Of a DNA stretch of 64,000 bases, positions 28,960 through 39,526 are shown in pieces. The notes beneath the pieces are model-generated. The model was not told where the DNA came from. It saw nothing but the letters and a program-made list of their open reading frames with translations, and ran no database searches. Within the stretch, counting starts at the first letter, position 1, and each line of letters begins with the position of its first letter. The translations under genes and the position numbers were made by a program. The DNA is from Anaerostipes sp. (GTDB taxonomy: Bacteria > Bacillota > Clostridia > Lachnospirales > Lachnospiraceae), in NCBI GenBank assembly GCA_028704435.1, contig JAQWFL010000009.1:1-64000 (forward strand), written 5' to 3'.

Positions 28960-31767
28960 TTATATCATTTCAGAATTTTCACAAATAAAATGATACAGAA
29001 TTTGAAACATTTTCTTTGGTTCAATTGGCTTTGCAAGATGTGCATTCATACCAGCATCTAAGCTCTTTTTCACGTCCTCATCAAAAGCATTTGCCGTTAT
29101 TGCAATGATTGGCACAGTTTTTGCATCTTCACGATCAGTTTCTCGAATTACTTTTGTTGCTGTAATCCCATCCATAACCGGCATACGAATGTCCATAAGA
29201 ATAGCATCGTAATAATTAGGTTTCACCTTTCTAAATAAATCTACCGCCGCTTGTCCATTTTCCGCATGTTCCACAACTATACCTTTCTTTTCTAGTAACT
29301 TAGTTGCAATCTGCGTATTAAGCGGATGATCCTCACAGAGCAAAATACGTTTCCCTACAAGACAATCCTCCGTAATTTCAATTTTTAGTTCAGGAACTAT
29401 CTGTTCATTTGCTATATCAAATACAAGTTCTACTATAAATTCTGAACCAATCCCTTTTTCACTTTTAACAGAAATAGTCCCGCCCATAAGCTCCACGAGA
29501 TTTTTTACAATTGCGAGTCCTAACCCGGTTCCTCCGTAATTTGCAATTGTGGAATCATTTTCCTGCTCAAATGGTTCAAAAATTCGAGGTATAAATTCCT
29601 TGTCTATGCCTACGCCTGTATCCTTAATGACCAGCTTTGTTTTAACCTTGGTTTCGTCCAAAAATATGCATTCACCTCTAACTTCAACCGTACCATTTTC
29701 TGGTGTGAACTTAATGGCGTTGGAAACAAGGTTAAAAAATATTTGCTGCACCCGCACCTTATCTATGTACACCACAGCAGGTATCCTTGTACTTGGTACA
29801 GAAACCAGTTTTACACGTTTTTGCTCTGCATTCACTCTAACAACCTCAATAAGTTGATTGAAAAAGGTGTCAAGATTGGTTGGTTCTGGGTTCAACACAA
29901 TTCTATTGCTTTCAATTTTATTCATATCTAGCGTATCATTAATAAGACTCAATAGATAATGTGCTGATTCATCAATCTTAGTTAAATTATCTGCAGCTTC
30001 AGGCAATAAGTTCTCAAAATCCAAAGTTAACTCCGTTAACCCGATGATTCCATTCATAGGAGTACGCATATCATGGCTCATTCTGGAAAGAAAATCACTT
30101 TTTGCAGTATATGCCAGCTGCAATTTTACATTCCTTTTTTTATTGCTATTACTGTAAATCGCCATCATAACCGTCAACATAACCAGTGATAAGAAGGCTA
30201 CCGCCACAACAATTATAAGCATTGGATTATTGTTAATGATTTCCTTCAATCCACCGTAGTCCTTTTGAGACAGTGCTAACGATAAATGGCTATGAATATC
30301 TTTTTGAGAAGTACTTCGCACATATTTGTTAATGATAGACAACAGTTCACATTCTTCAGTATTCGGTACATAAAATCCTACTTCCCGATTATATCCAGAT
30401 AAATCTAGATAAACAAGATTTCTGTGACTATTTTCTGAAGTATAATAGTCCAGAGCATATCTTGTAGCATACCCATAATCGACCTTCCCCCTATTTACTG
30501 CATCGAGGCATTCTTCTATGGTATCAAAATAACGAATTTCTTTATATTTATAGCCCACAGGATCTGGCACACCCTTTACAAGACCCAAAACACGTTGCGC
30601 TTTAGGCTTGGATTCTGCAGACTTATTAAGAAACATGGTTAAGTTTGCCTCTAGGTAAGGATCTGATAATACAAGCCCATTATCCTCGGCAAAAGTATTA
30701 CTATGAGGTGGCCCCAATATAATATCATACTTGCCTGCAGAAACTTGTTTATTAATATCTTGATTTTCATCTGCCACATGATACTCAAACTTCAGACCAG
30801 ACTTTTTCCCAATATCATTTAATATGGAAACTGACATTCCGCACAACTTACCATTTTTATTTACAAATGAAAATGGTGCATATTCAGGAGACAAAAGGAC
30901 CTGAATCTTAGGGTTTTTAGCTACATACGCAGCCTCTGTTTCCGATAAGGAAAAATTTCCAATTGTATTAATAAAATACTTTGAACGCAGTCTGCTCTCA
31001 AAGTAAGGATCTGTAACATGGATTTTTTTAATCGCATCATCCAGTTCTTTAATTAACTCTTGGTTTTTCTTACCCGCAGCAAAGTAAAATGGACGAGGTG
31101 CAAACTGTGCAATTTGCTTTAAATCGGGAAGAAATTCTAGCGAAACCTTAAGTATAGCATCCGCACTACCATCTTTTAAAGCTTTCATCTGGTCATCTGT
31201 GGTATTACAACTAACATATTTATAGTTGAGTTTCATTTCCTTTGCATATTTATCAAACTCTGAAATGCGAGTATTGGCAGTTTTAATAACCGCAATTTTT
31301 AATGGCTTCTTCTGCATAAAGTTTGTTTCTGTTATGTCAAGATTCGTGTCTAAAACTTCCAACGTTGTATACACCATTCCATAATTATTCTTAGGATAAA
31401 GAAACATCTGTTCCAGCATTTCATTTTTCAGCATAGTGCCTATCAAATCCACTTTACCTGTCTGGATTGCTTCTAAACCCTTTAGCAATTGATCGTTTAG
31501 ACTCATATTGGGATAGGTTATGTACTCAAGCTTCCAGTTTGCAAATTCCGCGACTTTGCTTAAATAATCATAAGAATAGCCGTTGAAGTTTCCGTTTTCA
31601 TCTATTTCAGTCAGATATTTTTGTTCTGGATATGCTACTTTGACAACACGCTGTTTATTCCCTTTTTTCGTCTCTGCTGCAAGAGCAGGAACAGCCAGCA
31701 AGGGAAGACCTATTACAATGACCAGAAAAACAGCGACGATTCTTTTTATTTTAGTCATCGGTTTCAT
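28960..31767 (-). CDS. BvgS-type hybrid kinase with two periplasmic-binding domains
   Basis: A signal peptide or N-terminal anchor (IVAVFLVIVIGLPLLAVPAL) leads two solute-binding (SBP_bac_3) domains, starting near VVKVAYPEQKYL and IQVLLSPEYAPFSF. One membrane helix (IIVVAVAFLSLVMLTVM) is followed by HisKA (SRMSHDMRTPMNGIIG), HATPase (GTGLGLAIVK) and a receiver (ILLCEDHPLN, ILMDIRMPVMDG). This is a BvgS/EvgS-like layout, presumably sensing a small external solute. The start is at 31767 or 31758; both overlap the end of the preceding kinase gene, and AGGAG precedes them. The track's 40 additional codons belong to that gene. It is the last gene of the three-kinase operon. Confidence 0.92.
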   Translation of the reverse strand: MKPMTKIKRIVAVFLVIVIGLPLLAVPALAAETKKGNKQRVVKVAYPEQKYLTEIDENGNFNGYSYDYLSKVAEFANWKLEYITYPNMSLNDQLLKGLEAIQTGKVDLIGTMLKNEMLEQMFLYPKNNYGMVYTTLEVLDTNLDITETNFMQKKPLKIAVIKTANTRISEFDKYAKEMKLNYKYVSCNTTDDQMKALKDGSADAILKVSLEFLPDLKQIAQFAPRPFYFAAGKKNQELIKELDDAIKKIHVTDPYFESRLRSKYFINTIGNFSLSETEAAYVAKNPKIQVLLSPEYAPFSFVNKNGKLCGMSVSILNDIGKKSGLKFEYHVADENQDINKQVSAGKYDIILGPPHSNTFAEDNGLVLSDPYLEANLTMFLNKSAESKPKAQRVLGLVKGVPDPVGYKYKEIRYFDTIEECLDAVNRGKVDYGYATRYALDYYTSENSHRNLVYLDLSGYNREVGFYVPNTEECELLSIINKYVRSTSQKDIHSHLSLALSQKDYGGLKEIINNNPMLIIVVAVAFLSLVMLTVMMAIYSNSNKKRNVKLQLAYTAKSDFLSRMSHDMRTPMNGIIGLTELTLDFENLLPEAADNLTKIDESAHYLLSLINDTLDMNKIESNRIVLNPEPTNLDTFFNQLIEVVRVNAEQKRVKLVSVPSTRIPAVVYIDKVRVQQIFFNLVSNAIKFTPENGTVEVRGECIFLDETKVKTKLVIKDTGVGIDKEFIPRIFEPFEQENDSTIANYGGTGLGLAIVKNLVELMGGTISVKSEKGIGSEFIVELVFDIANEQIVPELKIEITEDCLVGKRILLCEDHPLNTQIATKLLEKKGIVVEHAENGQAAVDLFRKVKPNYYDAILMDIRMPVMDGITATKVIRETDREDAKTVPIIAITANAFDEDVKKSLDAGMNAHLAKPIEPKKMFQILYHFICENSEMI

Positions 31768-34700
31768 CCTTTCTCCTAAAAATAAAATCATACAGTGTCT
31801 GAAACATTTGCTTTGGTTCAATTGGCTTTGCAAGGTGGGCATCCATCCCTGCTGCTTTCGATTTTTGAATGTCATCATCAAATGCATTGGCGGTCATCGC
31901 AATAATTGGTATGCTTTTAGACGTTTCTTTGCTCATATGGCGAATAGCATTTGTAGCCTGTAAACCATCCATTTGAGGCATACGAATATCCATTAAAATG
32001 GCATCATAATATCCAGAAGGAGTTTTTGCATACATTTCAACTGCACGCACTCCATTTTCTGCATGCTCAACCATAAAGCCCTTACGCTCTAGAAGTCTTT
32101 TGGCAACCTCTACATTGAGAGGGTGATCTTCTACTAAGAGAACTCTCTTCCCTTCAAAGTTGAAGTCCTCCTTTATTTCCGTTTCTGTTTCTTCTTGTCT
32201 TTCATCAAATGCTTTTTCAAAAGCAGAGATAAGAGACGATTTGAACATAGGCTTGCTCATCATAAGATTTACACCTGCCAATTTTGCTTCATGTTCAATG
32301 GAGGCCCAATCATAGGCAGTCATAATAATAATGGTAACCTCTGGACCGACAATTTCACGAATACGTCTTGCAGTTTCAATACCATCCATCTCAGGCATTT
32401 TCCAGTCTATTAGAACAAGATCGAAATATTCCTTATTCTCCCATTTCTCCCTTACCATATCCACTGCTTTTCTACCGCTGTCTACCCATTCCGATTTAAC
32501 ACCGATTTCCTTTAAAGTAATTATCGCCTGCTGGCAAACAATAACATCATCATCAACTACAAGTGCCTTCAATTCTGCAAAATTGTAGTGATGTTTCTTG
32601 GCATACCTTGTCTTTGTTTCTTCTGTAATGCCAAGCTTGACATCCACGGTAAACTCAGAACCAGCATTTCTAATGCTGCGCACTCCAATTGTTCCATCCA
32701 TCATAGCAACCAGATTTTTGCATATTGCAAGTCCTAATCCTGTCCCGCCATACATAGCAGTGGTTCCTGAATGTTCCTGCGAAAACGGTTCAAACAAATG
32801 AGGAATATATTCCTCCGCAATACCACAGCCCGTATCGTTAATAACAAATCGTATTACCGCATCGTTCTTTGTTTTTTTTATCTGGCGAACACTAATGGAC
32901 ACTCTCCCTTGCTCGGGTGTAAACTTAATTGCATTGGACAGTATGTTAATAATTATTTGCTGGAGCTTGATGGCGTCTCCAATATAATAATCTTCAACGC
33001 TGGAGTCTACAATATTTTCATAATCAATATTTTTTGCACCGGCTTGAGTGTAACAGATACAATTAATTCCATTTAAAAATTCATCAAATGGAATTTTTTC
33101 TTTTTTCAGAAGCACCTTCCCGCTTTCAATTCTACTCATATCCAATATATCGTTAATCAGTGAAAGCAAAAATCGAGAGGATATCCCAATTTTACTAATA
33201 CAGTCCATAACTTGATCATCATCTCCAATGGATTGTGCTGCAATGGTTGACATACCAATAATCGCATTCATTGGGGTACGAATTTCATGACTCATACGTG
33301 AAAGGAAGTCGCTCTTTGCACTATTTGCCTGCTCTGCTGCAAGAAGTGCTGTTTGTAACATATTGTGTTGCTGCTTTTGCTGATTAAACAAATCTGTGAC
33401 ATCACTGCGTGTAATGACAACCTGCTGGCTTAGCTTATCTAGATAAGCGTACTGTAGTCTTTTTTGACGTACACTGCCATCAGAGTTTAAAATTCCACAG
33501 GTTGTAGAAAAAATGCTTTTCTCTTCAAGATTTTTTTGAATGGTTTCCGGCATCATTTCATGGTTGATACGCTCTACATCCTCCGGGATTACAATTTTAT
33601 GATTGTTCCGTACAAGAGATTTCACGTAATCATCACTACTCTCCTCAGGTAATGGTCCATTCTCTGTATTTCCAAGGTACATTTTGTATCGGTTGTTTTT
33701 TAAATCCACATATGCAACATAGTTATGCTCAATTTTAGAAACGACTTGGATGATACCCTCTTTAATTTTTTCCTCATTAATGTCATAGGTATACATAAAA
33801 GACATAATGTCTTTATTTTGCTGATTTTGATATGACTTTACAGTGGTTTTGACCCAAATAATACTTCCGTCCTGTGCCCTACGCTGATACTGAAAAGAGA
33901 ATTGTGTCTGACCATTTTTAAATGCTTCTAACACGCGATTACGATTGAGCATATGACGCATCTTTTCCTTTTGATCTTTTGTAAGAGCAGTTTCAGCCAT
34001 GGTATCTGTTCCGCTGGTATAGGGTGATCCGTCATCTAAAACACCCACATTATCTTTTGCACTATAGGATTCAACAATATTCTGTGTTATATTGGAACGC
34101 GCCTTCGCAAGAAGGTTTTCGTGTTGAATTGCTTTGGAATATTCCAATTCTTCATTGCATCGTTGTTCTGACAACTTTACTGACGTTACATCCTTCCCCA
34201 CTGCATAGGCATAAACAGGCTTTCCGTTTTTGTCAAAAACACTTGTATAATCAATGTGTTCACACCACCATCCCTTTGCATCAATGGTACGAAACCAAAT
34301 ATCAGCAGAACAAGTTTTAACTCCCTGCTCTAGCTTCTTGTACATTTCTTTAAAATCCTTCACAGAATCTTGACGAACAAAGCCTGATTCAATAATAGAA
34401 TTAGGGATATCCGGAACTACTTCCTCATGTCCATGGCGCATTTTGGAAGCAGCCGTCTGAATGATTTCTTTCTTTTTAAGGTCGTAAGCCCAAAAAGATA
34501 CATCCGAGTTCTCAGTGGCAATACGGAATTTTTCTTCACTGAGTCGTAGAGACTCTTCCATTTTTTTCTGCTTTGTAATATCCATAACCACTCCATCCAT
34601 AATGGTTCTCCCGGAGTCTGTTGCAAAAATTCCACTACAAAGAATATAACGAATGTTACCTTTACCAGTAATCACGCGCATCACCCATTCTGCATAGTTT

Positions 34701-34986
34701 TCACCTGCAGTCAGAGTATTATTGACTGTCTCCTCCACCATGGGAAGATCATCAGGATGCACATATTCACTACAATGATTATGAATGCGGTCAGCCATGC
34801 TCTCCCTAGTATATTCATGAATATTAAATATTGGTCGTTTCCATAAAGTAAGGTGAAATATTCATCTACTACAACAGTAAAAACACCACCAAGACGTGAA
34901 GCACGATACAACTCTAACTCATGCTTGCATTCATCTTCATTCAATTGATCTGCATCTTTTAATTTATTGTCTATCATTTCGCTCAT
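31751..34986 (-). pseudogene. Multi-PAS hybrid kinase with two receivers, frameshifted near the start
   Basis: Two frames make one protein. The first frame starts at 34986 (MSEMIDNKLKDADQL) and enters a PAS domain up to YGNDQY. Homology then continues in another frame with FNIHEYTRESMADRI. A single missing T in the TATTT run near 34826-34828 explains the shift. The track's 34798 start lies mid-domain. Beyond it are further PAS-like blocks, HisKA (SRMSHEIRTPMNAIIG), HATPase (GTGLGLAICK) and two receivers (IDWKMPEMDG, MDIRMPQMDG). It may be inactive, slippage-rescued, a sequencing error, or expressed without its N-terminus. It overlaps both neighbours. Confidence 0.78.
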
Positions 34987-37900
34987 TCTCTTTCTTCCCC
35001 CCCTTATTCTCATAAATAAATGAATAAAGTGTACGGTATAGCAACTCTGGATCAATAGGTTTCGACAAATGTGCATTCATACCTACTTTTTTCGTTTTGT
35101 CCTTATCTTCTACGAAGGCATCCGCTGTCATCGCAATAATAGGAATTGATTTTGCATCAGCTTTTTCCATATTTCGAATTTGCTTTGTTGCCTCAAGACC
35201 ACCCATAATAGGCATTCTTACATCCATAAGTATTGCATCATAGAAGAACGGAGTATTTTGCGAAAACTTTTGTATAGCCTCCTCACCATGAGAAGCCACT
35301 TCTACAATACATCCCTTTCGCTCAAGAAGGCGCTTTGCAACTACCACATTCATTTTATTATCTTCAACCAAAAGGAGATGTGCTCCAGATAAATCCGTAC
35401 CAAAATAGCTAGATTTCTTTTCTTTCTCTGTATCCAATTTGGTAATTGGAACATAAAGGTCTACCACAAATTCCGTCCCTCTTCCAATAGCACTGCGTAC
35501 ACTAATAGACCCTTTCATAGCTTCAACTAGATTTTTAACGATTGTAAGTCCCAATCCTGTACCCTGCTGAATAAAATTTGTATCTCGATTCTCTTGATAA
35601 AATGGCTCGAAAAGATACTTTTGAAACTTCCTGCTCATACCTATCCCATTGTCACGAACTGTAAGTCGCATTCCGTATTTTCCATCACGATCTGGAATAT
35701 GATCACACAAAAATCTAATTTTTCCGCCTTCTGGTGTAAATTTGACCGCATTGGATAACAAATTGAAAAAAATCTGGGTAAAACGCAGCTTATCCGTAAG
35801 AATACATTTAACTCTACAAGTTGACTTTATTAAAAAATCAATATGTTTTGCCTCTATCAATGGAAGAATAACCGTTTCTATATTTTTCTTAAACTCCTTC
35901 AATGTAAACGGTTCTTCATATAATTTGATTTTTCCGCTCTCGATTTTACTCAAATCAAGGATATCGTTAATAAGTCCTAATAAAAAATGGCTAGAAGAAT
36001 CAATATTGCTTAGATACTCAGCAGTCTTAGGGGGATTGTTTTCATCCCTGGCAAGTTCAGTCATACCAATAATTGCATTCATTGGTGTGCGGATATCATG
36101 ACTCATACGTGCTAAAAAGTCTGATTTTGCAAGATTTGCTTGTTTTGCGGAGATCAAGGCCTTCTCTAGTTCTTTTTGATGCCGTATTTGCTCGTTGTAT
36201 ACACTGGTTACATCAATTCTAGTCATAAGATATACACTTCTATCCTTGTTAATTAAAGTAAGCTGCAACTGTTTCCGACGAATGTGACCATATTTATCCC
36301 GCATATTAAAATCAAACTTATGTACTTTTCCATTGGCAATATTTTTAAGAACATTAGAGATTCGGCACTCTTCAACAACCCGTTCAACATCTTCTTCACA
36401 GACAACCTGCCTAATTAACATTTCGTTTCGTTTTTCAAATACATGATTTTCTGTAAAAAGCCTTTCCCCTGAGTTAACTGTATAATCAACTGCCTTATCA
36501 CGTGCGCCATCCACTACAACAAAAAAATCATAATCCGTTTTAGCAATGGTTTTCATAATGGATTTCAGTACATTTTCATCCGTAGTATCATTAGCTACAA
36601 CAAACGCATAGATATCTTTTGTTTCTGGATTTTTCATCAGATGGACATTATATTCAATCCAATAAACTTTACTCGTATCAAAAACACGAGTAAATTCCAT
36701 GGAAACACAATAATCCCCACGATTAAAATAATTAAGTAGAGACTGGCGATTAAACATAGATTTGTATTCTTCTTTGTTTCTTTCACCGAGAATATAATCC
36801 ACAGTTTTAGAGAAATACAAATCTGCATCATTACTATCTATCAATTCAGTTAACACACGAAACTGACTTTCTCCCTCAACAATCTTATTTTGCGTCAAAT
36901 TAATTTTCAAGGAGTCAATAATGGTTCGCTGTAAAGTGGAATGGTAAGACATTTCCTCATCAAACTTTCGGACCGCCTCTTTTTCACGGGTCACATCTCT
37001 GCCAGCCCCAAATGCCTTGACAGGCATACCGTTTTCATCAAATACTGTTGTATAAATAACACGCTCACACCACCAGCCTGCTTCGTCTGTTGTTTTATAC
37101 CAGATATCTTCAATTACTTCCTTTTCACCTTTTTGTAGTCGTTCAAAGATACTATAAAATGTTTGAAGACTATCCTCCCTAACATATCCATTTTCTACTG
37201 TTGATTGAATATAGTTTTCAATGGCAAAACAATTCTGCTTAATTCTTGCAGAATTCGATATAACTGTAAGCACATCCCTTTGAATGTCGTATTCCCATAC
37301 GTTAATTCCTGAACTTTTGATTGCCACCTGATAACGCAATTGCTGTTCTTTCTGATCTTCTTCGATATTTTTCATTTTATCAATATCGGTATATACAGCA
37401 TAGAAACTAGGCTTTCCACATTCACTGCTTAAATAGGTGCCGCGAAGATTAATCCAGCGAGGCTTTCCGCTTTTTGTGTTAATACGATATGTTAAATCTA
37501 AATTGGAATGATTTTTTATCGCATTTTTCAAGGTTTCTTCCAGCAAAGAAACATCCTCTTTATACGTAAGAGCACTGGCATTATTACGGCAAATTCGTTC
37601 ACGTTCTTCTCTTGAATGACCTGACAATTCACATAATCCATCACTGTAAAACATGGTCTTTATCTGATCATCATCAATTTCATACAATGCAATACCACCA
37701 GGTACCGTATTGACTAAGGTACGATAACTGTTGAGAGCCTCTTCTTCACTTTTCATCAACTGCTGCATTTCATTTTTCGCTTGAATCAGCTGCTCTTGCA
37801 CTTTTCGCTCTTTGGTAACATCAGTATAACTAACATAACAAAGCTTTGTACCATCTGGCTGGTCTATGACAATCCCGTTGAGATAAATCCAGATATATTC

Positions 37901-39310
37901 CTTTTTGTAGTCATTCATCACACGATATGTATGGCTTATCGGTGTGGATGTTTGAATTGCAACGTTTATCTTCGCCTGAAGCTCGTCAACATCGTCTGGA
38001 TGTACATTTAGGTAGCTCGTTTTTCGCTTTACAGATGCTATATTTTCATAGGAATATCCAAATATTTCGTAGAAAGCTTGATTATGAACAAGAGGACGGA
38101 TTCCCTTTTGATTCACAACATACAAACACATACCACCCGGCACATGCTCAATTACAGAGGAAAGCTGCGTCATTAATTCCTTGTTTTTCTTCTCTACTTT
38201 CCTGCGTTGTGTCACATCTTTAATGTATTCAACATGGGCTTCAATTCCATTCCAGTCAGTTAATTTTCCCCTTAGCTGATAAGTTCTTCCATTCAAAGGA
38301 TATGGAAAGTCTCTATCAATAAATTCATCATAATGCATGGAATGGATTTTGCAGAATTTACAAGGAGCTGTGCGATTAAACATAAATTCATAGCACTTCT
38401 CCCCAGGGATAATTTGACGTTCTCTCCCCATCAACTGGACACCCTTTTGGTTAATATACAAGAGTTCATAATTGGTGATATCACTAACGTAGATTGCACT
38501 TTCAGATTCATTCACCAGATTAGCATACAGCTGTGTCATTTTAGAAGATCTTTGATAAACAGCATGAACAAGGAATCCTTCATCATCTGCCTCCATTATA
38601 ATAGCATTCAAATTAACCCAGACAAGTCCGCCATTTTTAAGGCAAATGCGATAGGCTATATCAATAGGCTTGCCGTTTTTTATAGCGTCTGTTGCCATTG
38701 CAAGTACACGATCGCGATCTTCTCCATATATAATTTTTGACACATCCTCATTGGTATATGCTGCATATTCCTCTCTCGTGTATCCACTTAAGGCGGCCAC
38801 ACCATCTGAAAAATACAAAGTCTCAAAACGATTGGTCCAGCGATAAATTGCAATACCACCAGGAATACTGTTAATTAGATTATCCGCTTCCATCTTAGCT
38901 TTTTGAAGTGCTTCATTTAACTTTTGCTCTTTTTCCAGTGCAAAACGACCTAGCACATTTTCGATACGTGCTTTGATTACTCGGTTATCAGTTGGCTTTG
39001 AAATAAAATCTGCTGCTCCGTTTTCCAAAGCTTCTAGCTGGTAGCTTTCCTCAGCAGTTACCGCAATAATTGGGATAGAACTATACGCACTATCTTTCAT
39101 CCATTTAAGCACCTCAATCCCATCCATTACTGGCATAATAATATCCAGTAAAATCACTGAAATATCCTTGCTGTGCTTGTGGACGATATCTATCGTTTCT
39201 TTTCCATTCTTAGCATACAAAATATTGTATTCATCTGAAAAAGCAGCGGTCATCGCTGCTCTGTTTACATCAATGTCATCGACAATAAGCATGGTTAATT
39301 TAGTATCCAT
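34964..39310 (-). CDS. Giant hybrid kinase with N- and C-terminal receivers and about seven PAS-like blocks
   Basis: At 1448 residues this is the largest protein in the window. It opens with a receiver (VDDIDVN, LLDIIMPVMDG), not a membrane helix, so it is cytoplasmic. Residues about 140-1010 hold repeated PAS-like blocks, several beginning with PGGIAIY or PGGMCLY. The second carries a Cys cluster (EKCYEF and APCKFCKIH) that could bind metal. HisKA (ARMSHDIRTPMNAIIG), HATPase (GTGLGLTIVK) and a receiver (LLLVEDNKMN, LMDVRMPIMGG) follow. It is first in the operon and has a near-consensus promoter. Its 3' end contains a G7 run and overlaps the next start by 23 nt. Confidence 0.93.
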   Translation of the reverse strand: MDTKLTMLIVDDIDVNRAAMTAAFSDEYNILYAKNGKETIDIVHKHSKDISVILLDIIMPVMDGIEVLKWMKDSAYSSIPIIAVTAEESYQLEALENGAADFISKPTDNRVIKARIENVLGRFALEKEQKLNEALQKAKMEADNLINSIPGGIAIYRWTNRFETLYFSDGVAALSGYTREEYAAYTNEDVSKIIYGEDRDRVLAMATDAIKNGKPIDIAYRICLKNGGLVWVNLNAIIMEADDEGFLVHAVYQRSSKMTQLYANLVNESESAIYVSDITNYELLYINQKGVQLMGRERQIIPGEKCYEFMFNRTAPCKFCKIHSMHYDEFIDRDFPYPLNGRTYQLRGKLTDWNGIEAHVEYIKDVTQRRKVEKKNKELMTQLSSVIEHVPGGMCLYVVNQKGIRPLVHNQAFYEIFGYSYENIASVKRKTSYLNVHPDDVDELQAKINVAIQTSTPISHTYRVMNDYKKEYIWIYLNGIVIDQPDGTKLCYVSYTDVTKERKVQEQLIQAKNEMQQLMKSEEEALNSYRTLVNTVPGGIALYEIDDDQIKTMFYSDGLCELSGHSREERERICRNNASALTYKEDVSLLEETLKNAIKNHSNLDLTYRINTKSGKPRWINLRGTYLSSECGKPSFYAVYTDIDKMKNIEEDQKEQQLRYQVAIKSSGINVWEYDIQRDVLTVISNSARIKQNCFAIENYIQSTVENGYVREDSLQTFYSIFERLQKGEKEVIEDIWYKTTDEAGWWCERVIYTTVFDENGMPVKAFGAGRDVTREKEAVRKFDEEMSYHSTLQRTIIDSLKINLTQNKIVEGESQFRVLTELIDSNDADLYFSKTVDYILGERNKEEYKSMFNRQSLLNYFNRGDYCVSMEFTRVFDTSKVYWIEYNVHLMKNPETKDIYAFVVANDTTDENVLKSIMKTIAKTDYDFFVVVDGARDKAVDYTVNSGERLFTENHVFEKRNEMLIRQVVCEEDVERVVEECRISNVLKNIANGKVHKFDFNMRDKYGHIRRKQLQLTLINKDRSVYLMTRIDVTSVYNEQIRHQKELEKALISAKQANLAKSDFLARMSHDIRTPMNAIIGMTELARDENNPPKTAEYLSNIDSSSHFLLGLINDILDLSKIESGKIKLYEEPFTLKEFKKNIETVILPLIEAKHIDFLIKSTCRVKCILTDKLRFTQIFFNLLSNAVKFTPEGGKIRFLCDHIPDRDGKYGMRLTVRDNGIGMSRKFQKYLFEPFYQENRDTNFIQQGTGLGLTIVKNLVEAMKGSISVRSAIGRGTEFVVDLYVPITKLDTEKEKKSSYFGTDLSGAHLLLVEDNKMNVVVAKRLLERKGCIVEVASHGEEAIQKFSQNTPFFYDAILMDVRMPIMGGLEATKQIRNMEKADAKSIPIIAMTADAFVEDKDKTKKVGMNAHLSKPIDPELLYRTLYSFIYENKGGKKENERNDRQ

Positions 39311-39401
39311 ATAACTACCCCTTATCTTTAGTTACTTTGATAATCTGTTCGACCCCTTAAGCTAATATTTCTTCTTAAAATTATATAACTATACATCATT
39401 T

Positions 39402-39430
39402 ATAATATGTGTTTTTTTGACAAAAGTCAA
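39402..39430 (-). promoter_or_regulatory. Promoter of the three-kinase operon
   Basis: Minus-strand TTGACT, 17-nt spacer, TATTAT. The -35 sits in the small palindrome TTGACTTTTGTCAA. The leader would be about 85 nt. Confidence 0.65.
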
Positions 39431-39465
39431 TTTATTTCACCCTTTTCCTTCTTTAATAAATTCAT

Positions 39466-39509
39466 AAAAAAATTAATGCAGAGCTTTGAAAGACTCTGCA
39501 TTAATTTTA
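39466..39509 (-). terminator. Terminator after the RclA-like gene
   Basis: A 15-bp stem AAAATTAATGCAGAG/CTCTGCATTAATTTT followed by TTT on the minus strand. Confidence 0.88.
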
Positions 39510-39526
39510 AGAATATTTATAATAAT

